A stretch of 64,000 bases of DNA from Adiantum capillus-veneris. Its lineage: Eukaryota > Streptophyta > Polypodiopsida > Polypodiales > Pteridaceae. A model generated the notes under the pieces. It was given only the letters and a program-made list of their open reading frames with translations. It was not told the DNA's origin and did no database searches. The stretch spans positions 1-64,000 of the forward strand of contig JABFUD020000237.1 in the NCBI GenBank assembly GCA_014529385.2, written 5' to 3'. The translations under genes were made by a program, and so were the position numbers. Of this stretch, positions 11,090-22,600 are shown one piece after another; the first letter of the stretch is position 1; each line of letters starts with the position of its first letter.

Positions 11090-13005
11090 AAGTTAGGCTA
11101 AGAATCTCATCACGAATGTCAACATCTTGCGTAATTCCAAATGCCTTCAAGATGTAAGCATGGCCTTCAAGATGAAAGTATGGGTGATTGAATTTGGAGA
11201 GGTACACTCGCCTTGCATCCGCTGAATAGCTTTCTGCCCTGCTCCTGTTGCACATATCCCACAATCAGTGCATTCTATAAGTGACGACGTTTGGGACATG
11301 AAGATTCTCAAGCACTTTTTGTGCTTTCTGAAGGGCACCACATTTTCCATATATATCAACCAAGGCAGTGCCAAACACGACATCTTTTTTCAATAGCCTT
11401 TGACTAACAATATAATTGTGTCCATATCAGCAACTTGCGTAGAGCCACATGCCTTCAAGATGCATGCATAGGTGATTTTATCTAGAGGGAATCCCTCGCT
11501 TTGCATCTGTTGAAAACTTTTTGGCCCTGCCCCAATCGGGCAAATCTTGTAATCTGTGCATTCCAAGAGTCCACACTCCAAGCAAGAAGCTCCTCAAGCC
11601 CTTTTTATGCTCTCTGAAGTGCACCACATTTAGCAAACATGTCAACCAAGGAATTACCAAGCACAACATCATGTTTCAATAGCCTATGACTAACAATTAT
11701 AAACATGAATTTTTATGCGCATATCAGTATCTTGCGTAGAGCCACATGCCTTGAAGATGCACGCATATGTGATTGCATCTAGAGAGAGGCCCTCGCTTTG
11801 CATCCGCTGAAAACAAGCGATAGCTTTTTGGCCCTGCTCCTGTTGCACATATCTTGCAATCAATGCACTCAGTTCGGGACAGGAAGCTCCTCAAGCACTT
11901 TTTGTGCTTTCTAAAGTGCACCACATTTGGCATACATATCAACCAAAGCATTGCCAAGCATGATATTTTTTTGCAACGTCCCTTGACTAACAATATCAGA
12001 ATGAGTTTTTAAGCTCACATCAACATCTTGTGTAGGTCTTGTGTAGGGCCACATGACTTCAAGATGCATACGTAGGTGATTGCATCTGGACAAAGGCACC
12101 ACATCTGGCACACATATCGACCAAGGCAGTACCAAACCCGACTCCTCTTTTCAAGAAGAGCTTCTTGTGTAGAGACACATGCATGCCAGATGCACGTGTA
12201 GGTGATAGCCTCTGGAGAAAGGCCCTCGCTTCACACTTGCTGAAAACAGTCCAGAGCTTCCTGGCCCGGTCCTTGTTGGTCATATCCTGCAATCAGTGCA
12301 TTCCAAAAGACGACATCCCGCATAGGTGCACCACATTTGGCATACATACCAACCAAGGCATTGCCAAGCACGACAATTTTTGCAATAGCTCTTGTTAGTC
12401 CGAGGCATTGCCAAGCACGATAATTTTTGTAATAGCTCCTGACTAACAATAACAAAGTGATTTTTTAAGCCCATATCGATATCTTGCATACAACCACACG
12501 CCTTCAAGTTGCAGGCATATGTGACTGCATCTAGAGAGAGGCCCTCACTTTGCATCTGCTAAAAACAACCAAGAGCTTTCTAGCCCTGCTCCTATTGCGT
12601 GTATCCCACAATCAATGCACTCCAAGAGGCGGCATTTGGAACATGAAGCTCGTTAGGTATGTTTTGTGCTTTCTAAAGTGCACCACATTTAGCATGCATA
12701 TCGACCAAGGCATTGCCAAGCACGACAATTTTTTGCAACATCCCTTGACTAACAATATCAAAGTGAATTTTTAAGCCCATATCAGCATTTGGGTAGAGCA
12801 ACATGCCTTCAAGATGCACGCGTAGGTGATTGCATCTGGACAGAGTCCCTCACTTTGGTCCATTGAAAACAACCTAGAGCTTTCTGTCCCTGCTCCTGTT
12901 GTGTGTATCTCGCAATCACTTAACTCCGTTCCGAATAGTAAGCTCCTCAAGCACTTTTTGTGCTTTCTGAAGTGCACCACATGTGGCATACATATTGACC
13001 CTTTG
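11090..13005 (-). pseudogene. PLS-type pentatricopeptide repeat (PPR) pseudogene
   Basis: Read on the minus strand, about six degenerate copies of a roughly 105-codon triad appear. Typical phrases are GNALVDMYAKCGAL, WNALIAGYDQQGPGQEALD, FQQMQSEGLS and ITYACILKACGS, each matching PLS-class PPR consensus. Frameshifts and stops split every triad, so no frame exceeds about 90 codons, and no E or DYW domain was seen. Active members bind organellar RNA and direct C-to-U editing. The uniform, near-identical triads are characteristic of expanded fern and lycophyte PPR families. It is divergent to the host gene at 13560. Confidence 0.85.
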
Positions 13006-13099
13006 TTTTCACAAATGGTGAAGGGTAGTGGGACATAATGGAACTTTTTTTAAACTTTCAAACTACTAATTTCACTAATTCATAGTGAGACCCAGCTCT

Positions 13100-13213
13100 T
13101 AAACAATCTATATTGATAGATAAAGGGGGAGGGAATTTTGACCTCCCCCCCCCCGTGTCAACGTCTCCTACATCCGACGGATGTCGCTTGCAACGTCCGG
13201 AAACACAGTGACG

Positions 13214-13245
<32 letters not shown>

Positions 13246-13443
13246 GCTTCGGCTATACTAGTCAAGGTAAAGATCCATTGTGTGTCGGCTAATCGTGATC
13301 CGTCATGCCTCTTTATCTACAAACTTCCGGTGGCTGGTTACCGGCAGCCGGCGGCAGGTCGTGTCTTCTTCTGGATTAACGGCGGCGTCCCGCGAGCGCA
13401 GATTCTGCACACTCTTTCTCTCTCTCTCTCACTCACTCATACA

Positions 13444-13492
<49 letters not shown>

Positions 13493-13559
13493 CCCACATT
13501 TTTCTCTTCGAAATCAGCAGAGGAACGATTGCCATTTTTCGTAAGTCCATGCAGGCGCC
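13100..13559 (+). promoter_or_regulatory. Promoter / 5' leader region rich in microsatellites
   Basis: Contains a C run at 13144-13154, (GA)n at 13215-13242, a CT-rich tract at 13413-13436 and (CA)n at 13448-13491, then the start codon at 13560 in context GCGCCATGT. CT-rich leaders are common in plants. An upstream ATG at 13549 lies out of frame and would overlap the start. No TATA box was fixed. Long apparent frames here are only translated microsatellite. Confidence 0.5.
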
Positions 13560-13611
13560 ATGTCCCTCACCTCTCTGGCCGATGCTCCTCTCCTCTCCAA
13601 ACCACTGGCTG
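13560..13611 (+). CDS. Exon 1 (start codon)
   Basis: Encodes MSLTSLADAPLLSKPLA plus one base of a Gly codon. The donor is G|GTACAG at 13612 and intron 1 is only 85 bp. This start was chosen because the frame joins exon 2 without a stop. Confidence 0.7.
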
Positions 13612-16600
13612 GTACAGGCTTCATACTGTACACACATTTGCTTCCATTCTTGCGCTGTGTTTTGGCCATGTCACTTACTTGTGCCTTCTGCTACAGGCCC
13701 GGTGCTTGCCAGGTCTCGCTCTCTCTCTACACCCAAGCATAAGGAGGACCAAGCTGCCATTGATGCTCTTTTTGAAGAGGAGAAGAGTACGTTTGCAGGC
13801 AAGTTATCACATGTTCGTATAGTCATATGTTGTATTCCCGCATGGGTGCACTCGTTGTGGGTGAAGAAGCATTGCTATCGGCTGTGTCACCTCCTCTTTG
13901 AAACTTGCTAAATTGTTCAATGAAAGACTGATCAACGCTGCGGTGGAAACATACTCCATGTATTCTGAAAAAGAAACCTCTTGGATATCTAAACTGCCAA
14001 GGAACTGCCTAAGGAAAATGTAGTCTTTGGCTAGTCCTAGCAAGTGGGCACTCTCTTTGGGAAGCCTTTCGAGGCTGAGGGGCATTCAAGGCAGGCAGGA
14101 GGGCAGCCCTAACATTTTTTGCGGCCCTCATGTGCGTTTTTTGGATCAGTTCTTCGCTGTTTTTTTGGATAGCAACGGGATCGTATTCAACACTTGTGGA
14201 GCGGGTTCCTATGGTTGTGTTTTATTAGAGGAGATGGATTGGCTGATTTGGTCGCTCCTATGCCCTTTTGTGAGCATGTCATCAGTACCACTTGCGGGAC
14301 AGGTTTGCAATCTCTTACAGTTGGTAAACTTCATTTCTAATAGCAAATTTGTTGAGATCCTTCGGATAATAGGTTTGCACACGGTGTTAATAGTTAGTGA
14401 GGGCATCTAGTTCCTACTTCTGCAGTCAACAACATATGGAGGTCTCTCTTGTACATCCCTTCCAAGAGCTCCAGCCTTGGGGCAGCCCAATCTGATCTTC
14501 GTGGACATGTTGCAGGTTTCCTAGGCGGTTCCTCTACTCTCACCTCGATTATTGGTATTATGTTGTGTATTGAATGTTGATTGCACTCTTGTGTGAGTAC
14601 ATTTCTGAAGCACAAGTGGAAAGGACATACTTTTGACGGAGATTTTAAGGAAGCAAGTTACAACAATAGGAGTATATGTGCTCTTTTGAGTCTTATGGAG
14701 TTTGGCATATTGTATTGGATTGTCCCTATAGGTTTGATCTTGACAGATGCCGGGGAGTGGTGGACACATGGTTTGATCTTAGGGAGTTTGCTTGAGTAGC
14801 TATGCCTCAACGGCTTCTTTGGAAAACATGATCCTCAGGTGACGACCTTTGTGGTCTTCCATTTCTTAGCCGATTGAGTTTATCGATAGTGTGATCCTCT
14901 TTGGGTCTCGAGTTTTATGAGACTCACGTTTTGCTATTTAGTTACAGAGGAAGCAGTTTTACTCCAGATTGTCTCATATTTTTTTCTAGGGATATTTAAT
15001 CTCTTTTGCGAGGATTGAGCAGGAAATGGTTGCCTCAATGTACTCTTGAGGATACTTCTCGTTTTGAGGGTGCTTCCAGGTTCTTATCTTCAGATGACTT
15101 CCGTTGCTTCATTTAGTGGAGTACCATGCTGAGAGTCTTTTAGTGCCTGGTTTCCTTGCCCGCTTCTTGCGGCTTGTGGATGGTTTTCTTTAGCCCACAG
15201 TAGAGTTAGTATCATGGTGGATGTCTACTTGAGCCACTTCGGTGGTTGCTTGGTCTCTTGGATTTGTGGTGTGACGGTCGCTTCTCCCAATGCATCCGAG
15301 CAGGAATTCTTATGTTTTGTCCTCCATATTGATTTTGAAGGCTCTTCTTTTAAGGACACACCTACTTCCCTTATCCATAGACTAACATGGAGTTTTGTAT
15401 AGGTGAATTGTGGTTTTTCTTGGACTAGGAAGTGGTTATAGCTAGCTCGAGCATTCTTCGAAGGGGGGAGATAGTCTTTTCGTTTCTTTCAGGTTTTGGT
15501 TTCAAGTTTGACAGGTGTATTTTATCCGCGTCACCCATCTTGGGTGATCTAGTTGCACATGTAGAGACTATTGCAGAGTTGTGGCAATTATCCATGGTCC
15601 GTATGTTCTCTCGAGAGGGGGATGGGGAGCCTACTTGGAGGTCAGTTTCCACGGACGACTTCCTTTCAGATCTTGTGGTTCCACATACAACGGACATGAT
15701 TGATGGTCTAGTTGGTGGCTTTCTCTAGCACCTTGTTCTTCTCTTGTAGAGCTTGGGAGTAGGGTCTCTTAATCTTGCTGTATTAGCTGCAATCTCAATA
15801 TATGATGAGCTTATATATGAAGCTATTCTATAGCCCGTCCCCTCTATATATACATAGCCCTAGGGGCTATGTATAGAGTAGCTTCATATATAAGTCATCA
15901 TATAGAGTAGCTTCATGTATAAGCTCAACAGGACGATGAGTGATAGTTATGATGAGAGTGATATAAAGAGGAAGGGAAGAGGCCCTAGGTAGAGGCTTGT
16001 GACATCATCGACTACCCAAGTAGAGATTACGTAGTCTATAGTAGGTTCCCACTAGATATAGTAAAGACCTTTGCTAACATTATGCATGGGATTACTGGTT
16101 GTGGCATTGTATCTGACTCTTGATACCAAAATGGACCTATTGGACAGCATAGGGCACCCACAGAATAAAGTGGCCAAAAATTGGGCCAACACTATAATAT
16201 AGGTTCACAATTGGCTAAAATGGGTATGCAGAACTAAAAGCCATGCAACCATAAGATGCTGCTGTAGTACCATCATTTGGTGATGACGTATCACCAATGG
16301 AATTGCTGTTGTATGCAAGTGTGTATCATGTACCATGTTGGGAAGTGAATATTGCAACACATCACTTCTGATAATATTTTTTGATTTCAACAAAGTGTGA
16401 TAAGGCTTCTACTTTTGCAATTCGAGTTTTGGCTTCTCTTTTTATGGCAAGTTAGTGTCTTTGTTAATCACAATTGGTTAGAGAGTTGATTCATATGATC
16501 ACCGAGTTTTGGTTCAATTTCAAAATTCAGAAAGAGTGGACTGATATTGATTTGAGGATCATAGTGGTGTGCATACTTCAGATATTCTTTTTTGGTTTTA

Positions 16601-19600
16601 TAGAGATTTCTCCAGTTTATATTTCTGAATCTCATTAAAAATGTCAAGAATCACCTTTTCTTCTTTACTAGTCGTAATATCTTCCATTTCACTTTTTCGA
16701 CCTTGTCTATGTCACATGGTTTTCAGACATGCAGAAGGATAGAACACAATGTCAAAGAAAAAGTTTTCCCTTTTCCAAAGAGCTTCCAAATCCTGAAAGA
16801 AACCTAAGTTTGAAAAGCAATACAGAAGATGCAGTTCAAAACTTACATCTCCCAATTTTACCTCCTTTGAATCAGCAAATTGGTGATAATTTCAAGAAGA
16901 AATTGTCAAAACAAGAAGACACTTTGTTCTCCAAGACAAAAGATGCAAACGATGTCCTTGCCGGATTTTTGGCAGACAGCACATCTTCTGCATCCACTAA
17001 CAGGCCTCCTAATCTTGAAGCTGAGAAGGCACAAAGGTTTTACTTCTGTTATCAAGTTTTTATGGTTCTTCTGCACTTCTTATTCATATTTCTCAACAGA
17101 TATTCATTATTGTTTTGCATACAGCACCTGGTTTTAAACCCCAACCATTATTGATTCATCAGCCTATGTAGGAGAAAGGTTTGAGAGAGTGAACTGTGTT
17201 ATGGAAGCTTTGTTGGAGCTTTCTTTTTCCTTCTCCAAGGAGAGGATAATGTAGCTGTAGGGAAAACGTTATCAAGTCATAGGTATCAAGTTTTTCTCAC
17301 ACCAAAGGTTGACAAAATATCAGAATGATACGAAGATTTGAAAGTCTTGTTTGCAATCTCTCAATTTTTTCTACCAAAGTTGCCTCTGGCCCTCTAGTTC
17401 GTGTCATCTGCGAAATACAAGATGAGTGTCCTCTTTGGAATTGTGTCGCGGTCTACCCTGGGTAAAAGGAAGCGATTCCTCCTCCTTATGCCTAGCTTAG
17501 TGCATAGCATACACCCATCTGCTTCCAAGGATGCTCCCTATACTATGCCTGTGAGTCACATGTTCAAGCGTCTCACTCACTCTAACTTCGCTAGACTCCA
17601 TGAGCGTGGTATTTGCTGTATCTACTACTTCGAGAGCCTTCCACCATCTTTTGTTGCGTTTTTCTTTCCAATTTAACCACCTCCAGTCATGACCATGGCA
17701 GTCTTCCCGCTATTCCTTTTGTGTCCGCCTCATTTCTTCAATAGTAACTTTCACACTTGAAGACAAATGATCTGGCTTGACTATCTTCTTGATTGGAATA
17801 AAGTTCTTGCTGGATCTAGAGTTTAGAGAGCGAGTGGTGACACTCTAGACGGAGAGTTTGGGCACTCAGGGCACTCTGCTAGTAGAGTAGTGTAAGGTGC
17901 AACGGAATGAATGTTTGCGCTTTGCTCAAGATGAGTGCTCCGGACTGTGCTCAAGGTTCTTTTTTGTTCTTATGGAAGGTAGAGCCTTCCGTTCTTAATG
18001 AGAGAGTGCTATGATCTCAAACAAAGTGAATGGATACTGTGCGTGCAAGTGTTTGAGACTGAGATATAGAGAGAGAAGAGAGATACGACACCAGAGACGT
18101 TGTAAAACCCTCCTCCGAAGGCCCCACTCTCATCGACGAGAGTGGTCTACTTATAATTGCACAAACTGGTACAAACTGTATGCATGAGACTGATGCAAGT
18201 TTAGGCTATGTTGCACAATATGGCCATAAGGCCATAGGGTGTCACTTCATACTAGAGGCCATAGGATCTCATCTCATACTAGAGGGTAACCTATGGCCCT
18301 AGGGCACCCTATGGCCATAGGGTTTCACCTCATACTAAAGAGTAACATATGGCCCTAAGTCACCCTATGACCATAAGGCCATAGGGTGGTCTCACATCGT
18401 ACTATAGGGTGACCAATGTCTCATCTCGCCATAGAGTGCCAATGTACAATCTCAAGGGTCATAGGGTTCCCTATGTTCCTATTGAAGATCCTATGGCCCT
18501 AGGGCCATAGGATCACATGGTTCTCTATGTCCAAAAGGAACAATAGGGCCACAAGATCATTAAAAGGAACAATATGGTTTCCTAGGGCCATATGACCACA
18601 AGTTACCCTATGTCCTATCTGCAGATCTTGTGGCCTGAGGGTCATAGGGTGGCAACGTGCAATCTCAAGGGCCACAATGTTCCCTATGTTCCTTTTGGAG
18701 ATCTTATGGCCCTAGGGCCCTAGGGGCATGGGGGTGCCATGTCGCCCGTGACGACGACGATAGGGATGACGACACTGACCTAAGGGCTGAAATCTGCAAT
18801 CTTTTATCTGCTGTCCAAAAACGCTATGGGCTGAAATCTGCTGTTGCCGAAAACGCTAAGGAAAATGCAGATTTTGCGGGTCTTTAGGGCTGAAAAACTG
18901 CATCTACTGTAGGGCTGAAAACTGATGATCTTTGGGCTGAATCTGGTACTCTTTTAGGGCTGAAAACTGCAGGTCTTCATGGCTGAAAAACGCTGCATGG
19001 CTGAGGTTGTATTTGCTGAAAACTGAAGCTTCTCTGTCTTGGACCAAGAACGCTAGCATGGATAATCTGCTGGCGATGGAACTTTGCAAAAACGCTAGTC
19101 TTGAACTTGCTTGGCGATGATGCCTTGTTGTAGAAAACGCTAGGGACTGGGAGTGTGTGGGTGATGACCACCTTGATGAAAACGCTAGGGATGAAGCTAG
19201 GCGATGATGTCTTTGCTTGTAGGAAAGTCCACCAAGGGTCTTGCTTGAGAAGTTGCCTGTTGAGCTTGGCTCATGCTGCCTCTTCTGCCAATTAGTGCTA
19301 GTTTTGGTTTGCTTATATACAAACTTACTCAATTTGCCCTACCTACTTTCCAACAAAAGTCACTTAAAAATAATAAGTGAAAAATGTCAAAAATAGGAAA
19401 AATAGGCTAAATGTATTGGAAAATTTCCCTGAAGGATTCTAATGGATTCTGATGGGAATGCTTATGATCATGCTGTGTGCAACAAGAGGATATGCATCTA
19501 CACTAAGTGACTGGGCATGCACGGTCTACGAATAGACTCATAAAAGTGCCAGATCACTTCTAATCTAGACTGACTGGACTGACTGAACCCTTGTTGTGTT

Positions 19601-22600
19601 GTAGCTTGTCCACGGACACATAGGGTTGGATGTGTCATGTGACATCCGCCCCTTTTCAAAGTGAGGTACTGGTACCGAACTGTATGGTGTCGAGGGAGAT
19701 CGCCAATAGCATCCGGAATCCTGGAAGGGACTCTTCGCCGGCCCACCTTGATGTGTGGGTCGTGCGGTACTTGAACTTCATAAAGGTCTGTAGCGCTTGC
19801 TGCTTTGGACCGCGCCGAAAGCGACATAAAGTCTTCTGTGGCTCCTTCAATGCTTCAACTTCGTCGAGAGTCATGCTTCTTTCTTCTTCAAGAATCTCCA
19901 TGGCTGAAAATTCTTGAAACCATTTTCAACACAAAAGCATGAACATACCTATTCCATGCAAAGCGACTGGAAAAAATCTCGTCTTCCTCAAAGACTGTGC
20001 ATGCAATGTAGATGAACAAATAGACGGAGTGACAAACCGTTCATCAAACACATGCACACAATGAGATCGAATCTTTCTCTTATGATCTAAATCAATCAAC
20101 TGTGGCAATTCACAACGGAAATGCGCATGCTTGGTGCTCATACTTTCATGTGCTCGGTCTACGAATGTGTCATGCCAAGGAAGAGACATGGAATGTGACT
20201 TCCTTGAATGCATACTTTTCAACTTTCATGAAAAATCCGCATACATTCGTGCATACATTCATGAGTGAAACGTGCTCAACGTACAATATATCATGCCTAG
20301 GAAAAGGGATCACATAAAGACGTTGACTAAAATATAGGAAACGATCACGAATGAAACACTCGAACAATGCGTGCGTATCAATCATGCGAACACATAATAC
20401 TTCCTGTAAGGGTTCTTTGGACCTAGGCTCGAGAGCCAAGATCGATTCTTCCTGAAGGGGTTCTTTGGACCTAGGCTCGAGAGCCAAGATCGCTTCTTCG
20501 TGATTGATTGAATCTGCAACGAGGTTAGCTTCGCTAGAAAAAGCATCCACTAACACATCATCCTTGTGAACAATCACATTATCTTCATGCAACTCATCAT
20601 GCTTGTGAGCAATCACATCTTGATCATGCAAATCATCATGCTTGTCAGGGTCATCCAAATCATCATGCTCATCATTATCGTTCAAATCATCATGCAAATC
20701 CTCTGTGTCATGCTTGGGAGAAGAAGAGACTGAGAGAGTCTCCTTTTCCTGAATCTCTTGCATCTGCGCCTGAACTTGAGAAAAGAGTCGCAAGAATTCT
20801 TTCATGTGTTGGTCACTCTTGTCTTTGACGGCGGCTGCCATTCTTTCTTGCTGTTTGCGCTCCATGTCTGCTTTTCTTTCTGCTCTTCTTTCTGCGTGTC
20901 TGCGTTTCATTTCTGCCATTCTTTCTGCATGTCTTGCTTCGCGTTCTAATTTCCTTTCCATAAACATCTGGTCCAAAGCCTCCATAGGAGTTAGTGTATG
21001 TCACAAAACGGGAGCGTACACGAGCACTTGAAAATCTGAAAATTAAAATACTTTGCAAATGTGAGAGAAGGGAGAAGATCGACACAGTATTGGGGACCTG
21101 AAGATGGGTTGGTCCCCCCCCCCCCGTTGGGAGTATTCTTTTATTCAGGGAGAATTCGTATACAAGCACGAGAACCCGAGGAAACCCCTCCGTTTTGTAA
21201 TCTTAGACCCGAAGGTCGTGCTTTCCCGTAAAGGGCTTGGGCACAAGGCCGTTCCTTCCCGTAAGTGACTTAGGCGTGAAGCCGTACTTTCCCGTAAGGG
21301 ACTTAGGCGTGAAGCCGTACTGCCCGTGAAGGGCCTTCCCGTAAGACGGGAGATTCCTGCAAAACAAACCACACAGAGCAACAATTCTCAATGTGTACCA
21401 ACACCTTATACCTGTCGCTCCTTGCTAGGAGAATTGACCTCCGTACTCAGTCGTCACGCGAACACTTGCAGTTTCCGTCGCCAGTCTTTGTTCCAGAATC
21501 CTAGCGCTGGTGCTTTTCTGCTGCTTCTTGCTCTTCGTAGTCTCGCGATCTCTTGCGGCACAGTCTTCTCTTGCTGATGTTGGTACCTCCCGTGAGTGAG
21601 GGCATGTGGTGCTTTTATAGCTCCCTGGCCACGGCACGTGTCACAAACGGAAGCGCATAACAATATAAAATACGTTCGGATAAATAGGATTCATCACTTA
21701 TTATTGAAGCCAGAGGATATAGAGAGAAATAAATAGAGAGAGAGATAGAGAGTGAGAAGATCGACACAGTACTTGGGACCAGAAGATGGGCTGGTCCCCC
21801 CCCGTAATAGTATCTTTGTTACTGAGGAGAAGTCTATACAAGCACTTGAACCGAACATATTACCACGTTCGTTCTAGAATAAGACTTGATGGTTCCCGAA
21901 AGCCTCAGCTTCCGATTCCTAGGGCAAAACCCTATTCCAAGGAACTTCTGTTCCTTATTCCAATTCCTCGAGAATCAAGGTTCTCGCCTTTGGATCTCAC
22001 CTTCCAGACTCAGGGCATGGCATCCCTGCAACTCTTTTCCAACTCTCTTTCCAGAGTCCTCTTCCCGCAGAACAACTCTGCTTTCCCGGACACGAAGTCC
22101 TTACTTGGGAATCCCAACTTCCGGATCACAACTTGAGAGACTACCTCTCTCCGATCCGTGGATCTACTTCCCAAACTCGGGTACGAAACCCTTGGGCCGA
22201 TCTGGCTCTAGTTCCTCAGAGCGCTTTTCTCCTGCAGAGGCTCATACCTTCCTCTGCTCCTACTCCCTCACTAAGAGGAAGTACACCTGCAAACAATTAC
22301 TCAGAGTTCATAACATGAAAATCATTACCTTCAAAGTCTCGACGCTCGAAACGCAACTCCGTTCTCGAAAAGCAATTCCCCGGAAGAGATCTCTACATAG
22401 AAAATTCCTCTCTTCCAATCCTATACACAAAAGAGGTGTGTTCTCGGGTTCCTTCTCGTAAATCAGCCCCGTCTACGACGTTTATGGGCTGAAAACAGAG
22501 AAAAACAGCAGCTTGTCGCGATGGAAACACGCTCCGTAGGCACTTCTTCGCGAGGGAACTCGCGCACTGGGTCTTGGCGACATCGGGTACACTTGGGGCA

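Noticed and set aside
13138-13911. 257-codon frame with RERERE and THTHTH runs
   Set aside because: It is translated (GA)n and (CA)n microsatellite crossing the leader, intron 1 and intron 2. Only the 13697-13798 part is coding, as exon 2.
14027-15728. Frames in intron 2 as a separate gene
   Set aside because: No recognisable domain, no consistent frame and no codon pattern. Left unassigned.
20170-20985. His/Asp-rich ORF as a host gene
   Set aside because: It lies between LTRs of A1 and is repeated in A2, so it belongs to the element.
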